Shown here: piece by piece, positions 8,513 to 18,601 of the stretch | How positions within the stretch are numbered: the stretch's first letter is position 1 | Layout: the number at the start of each line of letters is the position of its first letter | Source: Gnetum montanum | Taxonomy: Eukaryota; Streptophyta; Gnetopsida; Gnetales; Gnetaceae | Length of the DNA stretch: 21,428 nt | Direction of reading: 5' to 3' | NCBI GenBank assembly: GCA_015680685.1 | Contig: MNCI01037516.1 | Span: 101,848-123,275 of the forward strand | Notes under the pieces: generated by a model | Database searches by the model: none | The model's input: only the letters and a program-made list of their open reading frames with translations | What the model was told of the DNA's origin: nothing | Program-made: the position numbers and the translations under genes

Positions 8513-10208
8513 ATAGAAATTACTAAGAATATTCCATTTATGAAGACATGAAATTCTTTCATAAAAGCCTTTCTTTTTAATCTTGGCTTTCATCATAACT
8601 TTTTTGAATAGGATAATCCAATGAGAATTTATAAAGCTTATGCCTGTAAGTTATAAACTAACAAATACTTTAAACTTATAAGGGTATCATCTTTGCTTTA
8701 AGAAGTATAATATCATATTATGTTTATCTCTTACTTCGAATTTTCTAAGCAATTTTTTTTAAAATTTTTTGTATATGTTTCTAATATTTATTTGTTAGAT
8801 GGTGCCGCTATAAAACACACCTGTAAAGAATAGTTATTTAAAGAATGGCATGATATACTTTATTTTATATATTCTAAGCTAAACTAGATTTCTTTATAGA
8901 AATTTTAATGAACAAGATTTATGGATTATAATTTTTATAACTTCTAAATGAAGAACAAGATTTGTTTATTAAATTTTTCATTATCATTAGATCAATAAAA
9001 AATGTTTGCATCATTTATCATAATTATGGATGCAAATATTTTTTCTCTTAAAAATAGTTGGTAAGTTAAAAAAATCTTTAGTAATAGGTGGTAAATAGGT
9101 TTAGTGTGCCTTAGGCATTAATTTATGATAAAAGAACCCATTTCACATGTGCCAAATTTCATAAGTTAATGTAATGCTTGGGGGTACAACTTAAACTCAC
9201 AACATACTACAACCCTCAAGCCAACAATAAAGCTAAAGTAACTAATAGAGAGATCACCCAAACTCTAATATAGACCATTAGTAGATATAGGAAAGACTAG
9301 AGCATCAAACTTAATGATGTGCTCTAGGCATATCACTCAACATGGAAATTTCCAATAGGCTACTCTCCCTACAAGTGGGTGTATGGAAAGCTACCTAAAC
9401 ATACAATTCAAATCAAACTTTGTACACTCATATTTTGATATTTATTCTATATATTTTATTTATTACATTTTCTTTTACTATTACTTTAATTTATTTTTTA
9501 TTACAATCTCTAATTTTATTCCATTACTACTATAAACTTTAGTAATTGTTGAATGTTGCTATCAAGATTAAAGCTCCTTATTCATGTGAACTTTGTATTT
9601 AGATTATGCTCTCTACTAACAAGTTATGAATTTTCTAGTAGTACCACATAATGAACTCACGACATTTACCCATTCCATCTATCTTGTAGATCAGAATCAT
9701 TGCAGCACAATGGTTCTATCACATAAAACCTAAAAGTAACATGTAATATTTATTATGCAAAAAATTTAAGAAGGACCAAGTGGGCATGGAAAAGGTTGTG
9801 GCCTCAAGGAAATTTGTTAAGTTCTCTTCTTAACGTATTTCTTGAGTCCTATGACCTCTCATGGGATGTATCATCACTCCTACTATAGACCATAAAAGGA
9901 AGTATATTTTTGTAACATGTGGTTCTTGCAAAAAAATAGAAATAAAAAAACATCCCTCTAAATATCTCTTAGGATATAACCACTATTATGAGGCTAGAAA
10001 GGCATGTTACCCATGCCTAAAGGTACCCCAAAAAGATCCAAATTTCTTCCTAAATAACCTAAACTATTTTCTTCTTTTCATTTCTTCTTTTTCTAAAGTG
10101 GTGTTCATTCTTTGTCATTGTTGTAGACTCATAATGGTAGGAGAGGAGGAACACATGAATGCGAGCTCACTATTATTAGTATGGACTAGGACTAGACTTA
10201 GAATAGAC
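8513..10208. other. AT-rich spacer without recognised genes
   Basis: I see no coding signal, RNA gene or clear repeat pair. The 134-residue plus-strand frame at 9861-10265 begins with a Cys/Lys-rich stretch but shows no known motif and ends in hydrophobic low-complexity sequence. If 10209 is a true primer-binding site, a diverged 5' LTR should end here, but I could not match this stretch to the LTR at 14357. Confidence 0.4.
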
Positions 10209-10220
10209 TGGTATCAGATC
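10209..10220 (+). promoter_or_regulatory. Primer-binding-like site (initiator tRNA-Met type)
   Basis: TGGTATCAGATC matches 11 of 12 bases of the usual plant retrotransposon primer site TGGTATCAGAGC. It lies about 1.1 kb upstream of the gag-like relic and on the same strand. The sequence just before it (AATAGAC) does not end in CA, so its link to a 5' LTR is unproven. Confidence 0.4.
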
Positions 10221-11344
10221 ATCCTAATCACACATTCTACCAATGTCCTTGAAGCTATGATATAGATTTTTCTCTTCTAATCTCTCTCTCTACTATTACA
10301 ACACTTCATTTTCTCACCTCACTTCCCTAGATCATGGTTAGTTATTATTCTTTATTTTGTAGATTACATAATCCTAATTTAATCTATTTTGCAGCTATGA
10401 TGTTTAACCTAAACTACCATTCATCATCCAAGGTGCCTACAGACTTCTTGTGATGGTGTTATATAAGGACAATGTTTGGCATCAGTCTACTTTGGGGAGG
10501 ATCCATTTGCATAATTTTTGGTTCATTTTAGCATAAACCCTATAACCATGGGTCTTAAATTTGTTTGGATAATCCTGATAGTTTTCATCATGTAGTTTTG
10601 TGCTAATTTTGCCTAAGGAACATCCCTTTTTGCTCATTCCATTTGTTAAATTTTCTCCAATTCATGAACTAGACACTCATAAGATGTTGTTGTCTTGGTT
10701 TCCTAACTTTTTTACTTTCATTTAGCTCTTATTTTGACCCAAAAATCTTTCAAAATTCCTTAATATTTTAAATTCAAAATGGTTGCAAATAGCTACATCG
10801 ATGCATCCCTGTCAACATGGTCAGATATGTTAACAAAGCCCTATTAACACATCCTTGTTAATGTGAAACAAAAATAGTATAAAATGAATAATACTTAGCT
10901 CATTTTTCATATTTTTCTTCGAATACAAAAGAAGTTTTTGTAATTTTTCAGAGCCCAAAGTCTTCCAAGAGCCATAACTTTCTCAACACTTACTAGCTTT
11001 CACCCATTCTTTGATCATTGTGCTTCTAGAGGTATGCTTTATGTCATGGGGGCATTAGATACTAGATTTTGACATAAAAGTTTTAATTTGTTTTTCTAAC
11101 ACCCCATAGATAAGTTATTAAAATAATGATCCCAAGAGTTATACTAATAATCAACCTCCATTGAAGAAAAATTAAAATAATAATAATATATTCTCGTATG
11201 TTTGCAATCACTAACGAAGGACTTAATGATAACACCTTAACTAGAGCATTAAACTTAACTTAATCAAATAGTTGAAGGGTCTCCAAACTAAAGAAGAATA
11301 TATCCAAATAACTGATGTAGGGTTATGTTTGTGATTACAAATGA
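10221..11344 (+). other. Putative untranslated leader of the gag-like element
   Basis: Non-coding and AT-rich. It contains a block at 10785-10862 of 'gatgcatcc', 'gtcaac' and 'ttaac' words similar in style to the start of the LTR at 14357. A long leader between primer site and first reading frame is common in large plant Gypsy-like and LARD elements. No intron or splice signal is convincing. Confidence 0.35.
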
Positions 11345-14177
11345 CATCAAAAGTGAGGATCGTAAGTAGGAGGACCATCACAACCCTAGGAGAAATAACC
11401 CCATGAAGGAAGGAGACAACAACAATAACAACAACCTCAAGAAGAAGTTGCAAAAGCAACCCATGCTACTAGACCCTTACATGAAGACCTTGAGGTGGAA
11501 TTCATTTGTTAGACTCTCATAGCTAAAACAAGACAATTCATGTAGGATGAGATTCTAAGACCACAACCTCATCGAGAGGTGACACTTATAGAGACATTCT
11601 TGAAGAAGGTGTAAAGCAAAGAAGTTTAAAGATTAATCATTCAAGAGCTGAACTTGAAAACCTTCCTAGAGATAACATCAAAAGAAGTCAAGAACCAACT
11701 ACAAGTATCTCCACTGTGGTTAATTTTCTCCATTGGTGGAAAATTATACATCGAAGAAGCCTACCTCTTTTGGAAAAACCAGCAAGGAGATGTAATTGTC
11801 AAAATTAAATATATCACCATCTCTTACTCAGTTGAGACAATTGCAAAGGCTCTCAGATTTCCAAATACCAAGGTAAAGCCGGTAGAGATTTCAACATAAG
11901 TAGACCTAAAGGTAAAGAAATAATGGATCTAATGGTGCTATGGAGTGAACCGTAAGGAACACGATGCCCTAATCAAGATAGAGTGAGCCTATTTCGAAAT
12001 CATGGCACCTAAATCCCATGGTAAGGCTAAGTAAGGTGACTATCTTCTTTGCTAGGGCATGTGTGGCTATAAGTAGGAAATTCCATATTAACCTTCCCTA
12101 GATAATCTTCCTAGAGATTGAGAAGTAGTTCAAGAAAAATAAAATGGTAAGAAGATACTTCCCTATCCCTACCTCATTAGAAAACATTGCAAAAAGAGAG
12201 GCATAGCTTGCTATGATAATGATATGGTCCTCAAGGCTCCTACCATATCATGGTAAGAGATAATGAAAGATATAACACATGCCAAGCTTTAAAAAGAGGA
12301 CTTTCCACCTCCACCACGACTTATAGCACCAAAGACAACTCTTAAAATGGTAGTAGCTACTAAATGTCTCAAATAGCTTAGGGAACAATAGTTGCAACAA
12401 CAAGCCTATAGAGGTCATGGTGAATCCTTCGTATACTATGTATCCATGAGTCATCTTAATGAGATTGCCAAGATCATCAACTAGTTGAAAAACAAGTTGG
12501 TTCCATTATTCTCTTCATAAAAAGACTAGACTTCTTTTCACACCAACCCTAGTGTTTGACACGTCACCATCTTCATTCTAGGATAAGTAATTTATAAAAC
12601 CTCTAAAATCTCTATTATGCTAGAAGAAGGAGAATGTGCAAGAGTCATAATTATGCCACATAAAGACTAGGAGACTATAGTAGAGGTGGTGGTAGATAGA
12701 ATTGGAGAAGCTCTAAATGCTCCTATGGCATCTATCCCTGATGTTGCTACTATGGAAAATGTTCAAGTGTCTATAGGATTAAGGAATAGGAAAATGAGCA
12801 TAGCATAGCATGAAGAAGTGTTGGAGAGACTAGTTGGAGCTAGGCAATTAATTTCAAAAATATTTGATGTCCTAGAAGATATTTCAATCATTCACTCATA
12901 GCTAATAGACACAAAAGGTAAGTTGATAATCACCAATGTGAAACTTAAGAAATCCACCATTAGTAATCAACAATTATTAACTAAGTTTATGGAACTTCAA
13001 GCTTTCTTGTCAAATCCATCCATTCTTAGGCTTAAACTTATAAGGAATGAAGCTTTTTAGCAACTTTAACATAGATTACAAGAGGTTGAGAATGCAAAAG
13101 AGATGAAGATCTTTGATTTATTGCTATCAAAAGTAATGATGAATTCTTTTAAAGTACTGACCTATGAGAATCATCACTTGCAAAATCTTAAATAACAAAA
13201 AGATTAAATGATCACATACATTCATCAATAGTAGAAACAACTTGCCAAGGTGAATTAAGATGTGAGAAGTTTGGCTACAAAAAATAGAAATCTCCCAAAT
13301 AGGAGGTTATTTCTCTTCACCATAAGACCATTAGTAAGATTGCCACCTGGAAGAATGAGGACCTAAATTATGAAAGAATGAAAAATCACTATAGTCACTA
13401 GGTTGGAATCCTTAAGGAGGTCAACAAGAAAGAAATCAAATTGGCAAAGCCTAAGGTGAATGAAAACCTCTAATAACTTCAACAAGGAGGTGCTATATGG
13501 CAACCCATATTTAATGGCCTTAATGCCTACAATCAAGCTGATATCTATCTAAAGGAGTTACAAATCAAAGAGATAATAGAATATATGAAGTTAGTCAACC
13601 TTCATAATGCAAACATAGTAATGCTGATAACATGGAGGTCAAGATTTGAATTAGAAAAGTAGATGGCCAAGTTTGAGCTTCTTTATAAGGCAAAGTTCAA
13701 GCTCCACAAAGAGAAAAAACAAATGTTTAAAGTAGCCAACATGGAGCTTAAAGTTCTAAAGAGAGAGTTCATAGATCAAATATCAATTACTGAGAACCAA
13801 GCCAAAAGAATGAATAATTACTAAGAATTGTGAAATCCTTTTTGTACATTCGACATTGAACTTAAGTAGTTTCCAGCTTGGTTTGTTAATATGAAGGAGA
13901 TTTTTCCTACCAAGCCCTGTCTATGGGATGTACTTGCATCAACCAATCTAGAAGAAGTTACTTAGATAATTTATAACTTATGGATCAAGGAGAAGAAATT
14001 GAAGGGAGTTCTAGACACCTTCCAATTTTTTAGAGTAATAAGCAATGCAAACCACAAGCAAAGAAAGGACATGATGAAGGATTCTTTGTGTTATAGAAGC
14101 CTGCACCTCTAGGAATAGTTTGAAGACCTTATCCTGCTCCACTTTATTTGGCTAGCATTCATCAATTTTTTTTAATT
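11345..14177 (+). pseudogene. Decayed long reading frame, gag-like protein of unknown family
   Basis: One frame can be followed from about 11345 to 13262 and, after a one-step frame change near 13262, to a stop near 14177 (about 940 codons). Of about 46 internal stops I count by hand, about 42 are TAA/TAG and 4 TGA. CAA codons remain common, but I find only one CAG, so most stops look like lost Gln codons. Visible parts: a Gln-tract N-terminus (about 11417-11440); a folded-looking part at 11654-11899 ending 'ETIAKALRFPNTK'; a Pro patch 'FPPPPRL' (about 12300); then long charged, helix-prone stretches rich in Lys, Glu and Gln (12617-13850), likely coiled coil; then a Trp-containing end ('FPAWFVNMKEIFP', 'CLWDVLAS'). 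The 11654 part weakly recalls plant retrotransposon gag or 'putative plant transposon protein' domains; that is a guess. The polypurine tract and LTR downstream place it in a retroelement. No zinc knuckle, protease or polymerase is seen. Confidence 0.75.
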
Positions 14178-14356
14178 TGTCTAGTTTTTTGTATATTCCA
14201 TCACTTTTTGTAACCACAAAAATATTTTGTAACATAACACTTATATTTATCTATTTTGGAGTTAGTTTATCAATTCTGTACTTCTCAAATTTTGTAAACA
14301 ACATTGTCCTATTTTCTTTTTACTCAAGGATGAGTTTTTAGTCAGTCGTGGGGGTA
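14178..14356 (+). other. 3' untranslated segment and polypurine tract of the gag-like element
   Basis: AT-rich sequence ending in 'ctcaaggatgag...GTCGTGGGGGTA' (polypurine-like GTGGGGGTA at 14348-14356). The 'caaggatgag ... tggggg' phrase just before an LTR is a familiar arrangement in plant Gypsy and LARD elements. Confidence 0.6.
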
Positions 14357-14760
14357 TGATGAATTCTAAGTCAATCAGTTGCATCAATGCATGCTCGTCA
14401 ATGGAGTCTAGTTGACACATCCCCATCAATGCATCCTTAGATGCATTGAAGCATATACATCAACAATGATTCTCTCTAAGCCTATATAAATAAGCACACC
14501 AGTCACATTTATGACAAGTTTGGTCATTCTTTTAGTGTAGCTCTTGTAGTTTTTTTTCATACAAGTTAGGAAAAATTTCCCTCTAAGTGCTGGTAACATG
14601 GATTGAATTAATTGTATGAAATTTTATTCAAGTGCAAGATGTACATAGATACTTCTACATGAGAGTACTAAAATCAAGAATTTTTTTCCATTAGATCACT
14701 TAGACTAGCACTTAGTTTACTTTCAAACATTTTACTTTAAATGTACTTTGTTTTCCTACA
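14357..14760 (+). mobile_element. 3' LTR of the gag-like element (3' end uncertain)
   Basis: Begins TGATGAATTCTAAG directly after the purine tract. A U3-like part with repeated GATGCATCC/GCATCAATGCAT words leads to a TATA box at 14483 (CCTATATAAATAAGCAC). A plausible end is ...TTTTCCTACA at about 14760, and later CA ends are also possible. No matching 5' LTR was found in the window, so the element is truncated or its left part has been broken up. Confidence 0.55.
14483..14492 (+). promoter_or_regulatory. TATA box of the gag-like element's LTR
   Basis: TATATAAATA, 126 bp inside the LTR start, followed by AC-rich sequence. Unlike the copia LTR boxes in this window it is not inside an inverted repeat. 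Confidence 0.6.
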
Positions 14761-15812
14761 CTAAAGAATTAATATTTTATCATGTATTAATGTGAGTATG
14801 ACTAGTTTGAGCATAATATACTATTGGTTGGTAATCCTAGTATTGAGTAACTGGTATACCCAGCAGTAAACACTTGTTAACCCAACAACATTAGGATACA
14901 TTTAGGATATCTATGGAAGGTGGGAACAAATGGTTCACATTTAGGATAGCTTAGATTGCATTTAATTTTATTAATTTAGTTAGAATTTAATATTTTAATC
15001 ACTTCATTTTCTTAATGCTTTTAATGATGAAAAAATGAAAATATAAATATAAATATCTTATACCTTAGTCATATTTAGTGATATAGATGAATTAATACAA
15101 ATGATGATTAGGAAGACAATGACCGAAATCTCCATCTTTACTTATCTAAGATAATAGTAACTCAGGCAAAGTCCATGAAATTTGATAGAATCGTACATAC
15201 GTTCTTGTCATTTGTATGGTTGGGCATAGGGAATACTTACTAATAATCACTAAGCAATAATAGGTTTAGATCTAAAAACCTCCAAGAGATCTACAACATA
15301 TAACTATGAGCAAGAAAATGGAAGAGAGACTAATGCACAACTGAAGCCGAGAGAGCTAGCATTGCCAAGTATTTATAAGTACAAATGGTAAGGATTGAAA
15401 AATTCTAAGAACAACAATTTAATAATCTAATTTCTAAGATAAGGTCACATGTTTCTACAAGAGAGTTCAAATGATCAAAAAATGAGTTTAAGTCACTAAA
15501 AAATATTAGAATAAACCCACCTATCCAAAAATGGAATCCAAGATGAAATAAATGAATAATTAAAATAAATCCAAAATATCTATTAAACATGCCTCATTAC
15601 CATCTATTGGAGATCAACAGAGAATTATTAATACTAATAATAATAAATTTACCCAAGAATCTAACCTCAATGGTAGTTGAAACTTCTAACTTATATTATA
15701 GTAATTCCTACTCCTTTGGGCAACTTGTAGTGAAATCTAAAACTTCTTGTCAATTTTTATTGCTATGGTGAGATGTGGGTGAGGAGCTCTTTTGAAAAAC
15801 CTATAAACATAT

Positions 15813-15906
15813 CAATTTATATTGCTCATATAATATTGAAATTAATGATATCAATTAAGATCATGACAATGGTGGTAGGCAATAAAGAAATGAACAATAT
15901 AAATTG
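15813..15906. repeat. Inverted repeat, 12-bp perfect core arms
   Basis: CAATTTATATTG (15813-15824) and its exact reverse complement CAATATAAATTG (15895-15906), 70 bp apart. With mismatches the arms extend to about 19 bp. It could fold as a long-loop hairpin or mark the ends of a tiny decayed element; AT-richness raises the chance of coincidence. Confidence 0.6.
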
Positions 15907-15993
15907 GCATCACTCCAATAACAATGAACAAGATGTCTAGCACTTAACTTCTTCTCAATTTGGTGATATTGATCTTTATCACATAAGCAATTT

Positions 15994-16053
15994 CTAGTGA
16001 TATCTTCGTATCAATATCGATTTAGATCACTAGGATAAATACCCAGTGATATC
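15994..16053. repeat. Inverted CTAGTGAT/ATCACTAG pair with extra AGTGATATC copy
   Basis: CTAGTGAT at 15994-16001 pairs with ATCACTAG at 16026-16033. AGTGATATC occurs at 15996-16004 and again at 16045-16053. A further GTGATA/TATCAC pair lies just upstream (about 15963-15981). Confidence 0.6.
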
Positions 16054-16688
16054 CCTTACACAACAAAAATTAAATGCATGAAACAAGTCCAATCTAAGGA
16101 TAAATACACATTAAATTTCCTCAAATTTCTATTACAAGATTAAGAAAAGCTAGAGATCATGATAAACATGCTAAATTAGACATGCAGTGAGGTTTATAAT
16201 GATATTCAACATCAATTTATGGCATGATATTCTAATAACATGAGAATAAGAACTATATGAAAAATTAACAAAGACCCAACTCTCTAAGGACTTAGATCTA
16301 TAATTGATTTGTCCAAAACTATCTATCAAGACTAGATTCATCATTCTTGAAAGATAACTGGGCTTACAACATCCAAACATTCTTTGAAATTATTTGATAA
16401 ATAAGGGGATCATGGAAAAATCCCAAAGAAGTTCTCCACACAACTTCCAAATGAGCTTCAAAACATGATTTAGAATTTTGAAAATTATAGATCTTCTAAT
16501 ATTTAATTCTTTCTAGCTAAAGAATTAAATAGATCCTCACTAGAATTGCAAATTCATAACATCAAACACTTCTAAATTAAACATCAATAACATAGATCAT
16601 TCCTATTAAACATAACACGAACATATTTGAGAAAATGCTCATGAAAATGAGAGAAATAAACTAAGAATTGTATACCAAAGTTGTGAGA

Positions 16689-16743
16689 ATTATGAGAATG
16701 TCATAAAGAAAATTATGAGAATGTGAGAAATTATTATGAGAAT
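16689..16743. repeat. Three copies of ATTATGAGAAT
   Basis: Starts at 16689, 16712 and 16733. The wider region (16620-16760) repeats 'gagaa' and 'atgaga' words, a small imprecise tandem repeat. Confidence 0.75.
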
Positions 16744-16887
16744 AGAAGATACGAAGAGGATCTTTAAATCATTGCAAGAAACTCATGCTACAAGAATATG
16801 ATAAAAAATAAGTAAATTGCATACAAAGAGCTTAGAGAATAATCAAAATACTTCTCTTTAATTTACCCTTCAAATGATTCAATGTAC

Positions 16888-17186
16888 TTTTATTAAGTTT
16901 ACAATGGAGGAGAGGGCCCCTTCTTATAGCTTTGACGATGTCTCACTTTGATGAGGATTACATGTGGAATCAATGATCCTTTAGAAAAATGAAGTATGCA
17001 CACAAGCTAGCATGAAATTTAACATAAACTCTAAATGTCTGAAAATAAAAAATTAACTCCTAATGACTCATAATTTTAAAACTAAAAGCATTACATAACT
17101 CCAAATTTAAAACATGACAAGAAACATCAAATTGAAAAGCAAATTTGATGCCTCACATAGATAGCCATTTCACAATATCTCTAACA
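16888..17186 (-). promoter_or_regulatory. Possible minus-strand LTR U3 with TATA and polyA signal
   Basis: On the minus strand, TGTTAGAGATATTG starts at 17186 and leads after about 260 bp to GCTATAAGAAGGGGCCC (TATA at 16929-16923), then AATAAAA at 16894-16888 after another 30 bp. That order (TG start, U3, TATA, polyA signal) fits an LTR, but no second copy, primer site or polypurine tract was found. Confidence 0.3.
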
Positions 17187-17907
17187 CCATATTCTTACAT
17201 TATTCCAAAGCTAAATAATATAAAAATATAAATAAAATAAAATATGATAACCATTAATAAAATATCAACAATGGGCCACCACAATCCTTCCAACCTATCC
17301 TTTACAATAGGTACCAAGCATTGATTGTTACTGAGAAATAATAATTAGAAGGGCCACTACAAATCTAGGCGGGAAGACAATGACTTATAATCACCTAACA
17401 AGACTAAACACTATTGCTAGTATATTCACAAATTATGACATGGTCTCCCATAATGCATGTAGATCATATAGTGGAGTGTTGGGTATACTTGTTGTTGATC
17501 AAGCTTCAAATTCAATGACATTTGGTGAAAATAGTGTTAAATAATTAAAAACATCATAAATATAAAGCCTTAAAAGTGACAATGTCTAAAATAAATGAAT
17601 AAAAAGTAATGGTAATAGAATTTTAATTAAAATCACAATACAGTAAAATACATAAATGTTGAGGATCTTGATTCATAGCGCAAAATTAAGCCACGAAAAT
17701 TATTACAAGAAGAGAATTAAAAAATTCCTCTTATTCAATGATAATTCCATAGTAAGATATAATAATAACTTAAAAATACACATAATGCTAGAATTTTAGA
17801 AGAGTGAGTATCTAAAATAGTTGAGATGGATGAAAAAGGGAAGAAAGAAAGAGAAATTCCAAATGCTAAAAATATCCTACGATCATTCTTGAAGAAAGGA
17901 AGGCTAC

Positions 17908-17995
17908 CTACTAAGGCAACCAAAATTAGCCACCCATGTTAGCTGCTAAGTTAGCCAACCAAAATTAGTTGCACAAGTTGGCTACTAAGTTAGGA
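17908..17995. repeat. U3 tandem units of 35-39 bp (left LTR)
   Basis: CT(A/G)CTAAG starts at 17908, 17943 and 17982, each of the first two followed by '(c)caaccaaaattag'. The same arrangement in the right LTR starts at 19393, 19428 and 19467. The units lie 50-140 bp upstream of the TATA box. Confidence 0.85.
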
Positions 17996-18034
17996 AGCCC
18001 TCAATAAAGGCTATCTAATTTAGGTAGTACAGGG

Positions 18035-18066
18035 CATTTTCCTTGGCTATAAATCCAAGGAAAATG
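18035..18066 (+). promoter_or_regulatory. TATA box in the loop of a 12-bp perfect inverted repeat (left LTR)
   Basis: CATTTTCCTTGG, then the 8-nt loop CTATAAAT, then CCAAGGAAAATG. The arms are exact reverse complements and the TATA box (18048-18054) fills the loop. In the right LTR the same site (19520-19551) keeps the right arm, but the left arm reads CATTTTCTTTGT. Confidence 0.85.
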
Positions 18067-18485
18067 GCAAATGGGTGTAGGGACAGAAGAGAAGCCAATG
18101 GCCAAAGTGAAAAAGATAGGCCAAAGGGATAGACACACAAACAAGCCTTGTGAGCTTGGGTTTCTAGGAATTTTTCCTAAAGGGGTGTGAAGTTTCTCCT
18201 TGTTATTCCAAGAATATATTTCTTAAGGATGTGTGTCAATTTTGTATACCTCTAGTAATTAACTAGAAAGACATTTTTATATTTCTACTATTTATTAGTG
18301 CAAGAAGATTTTTGAAGTTCACCCAAGAAAGGGTGAACCACATGAGTCCTTGTGTTATTCGGTGTTATTATTTTTCACTTTACTTCCTCTATATACTCTA
18401 TTAGTTTATATTCTACTTTTAACACACAAGTGGAAAAATACTGCACAAGCCAATTCATGGTGTTTTGCCCTCCTTTTTCCCAACA

Positions 18486-18505
18486 GTTGGTATTGAAACA
18501 ACAAG
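18486..18505 (+). promoter_or_regulatory. Diverged primer-binding site of the second copia element
   Basis: GTTGGTATTGAAAC follows the LTR's terminal CCCAACA. It resembles the initiator-Met primer site TTGGTATCAGAGC but with C-to-T and other changes; its position makes the call. Confidence 0.65.
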
Positions 18506-18601
18506 TTGGAAATCACAAACAACAAAATGACACTGTAGTAGCTTAGCACTGTAGCCTATGAAATTTGCTGCAAAACTTGTGAATATTTTCTATGTGTGGT
18601 T

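Larger units (their letters stand above)
14761..17893. other. AT-rich, gene-free stretch with inverted repeats
   Basis: No frame on either strand shows a known motif; all are short and AT-driven. Local structure is listed separately: two inverted repeats (15813-15906 and 15994-16033), a threefold short direct repeat (16689-16743), and a minus-strand promoter-like arrangement (16888-17186). A minus-strand CTTATAAAT at 15371-15379 could be another core promoter. Confidence 0.45.
17894..18485 (+). repeat. Left LTR of the second copia element (5'-truncated)
   Basis: Matches 19378-19967 over its full length, from (G)AAGGAAGGCT to ...CCTTTTTCCCAACA. Divergence is mostly transitions and a few short indels. 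It contains U3 tandem units, a TATA hairpin, and a pyrimidine/AT-rich R-U5. Confidence 0.92.

Noticed and set aside
9861-10265. 134-residue plus-strand open frame with a Cys/Lys-rich start
   Set aside because: No recognisable domain, ordinary AT-rich composition, hydrophobic low-complexity end, and it overlaps a primer-binding-like site. It may be chance; conservation would be needed to revive it.
11241-11459. Hydrophobic 72-residue minus-strand frame
   Set aside because: It lies opposite the Gln-tract start of the gag-like relic (CAA repeats read as TTG) and is a shadow.
11345-14177. A nuclear genetic code with TAA/TAG as glutamine (as in ciliates or some ulvophyte green algae)
   Set aside because: The copia pol frame at 3039-3740 uses only CAA/CAG for Gln. 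The relics also have frameshifts and TGA at Arg positions, and other features are land-plant-like. Decay by C-to-T change explains all of it more simply.
17461-17500. LTR start at TGTTGGGTATACTTG, pairing with CCCAACA at 18485
   Set aside because: The right LTR of that element begins TGATGTGTGTGGG at 19314 after a clear polypurine tract, and the two LTRs share no sequence left of about 17894.
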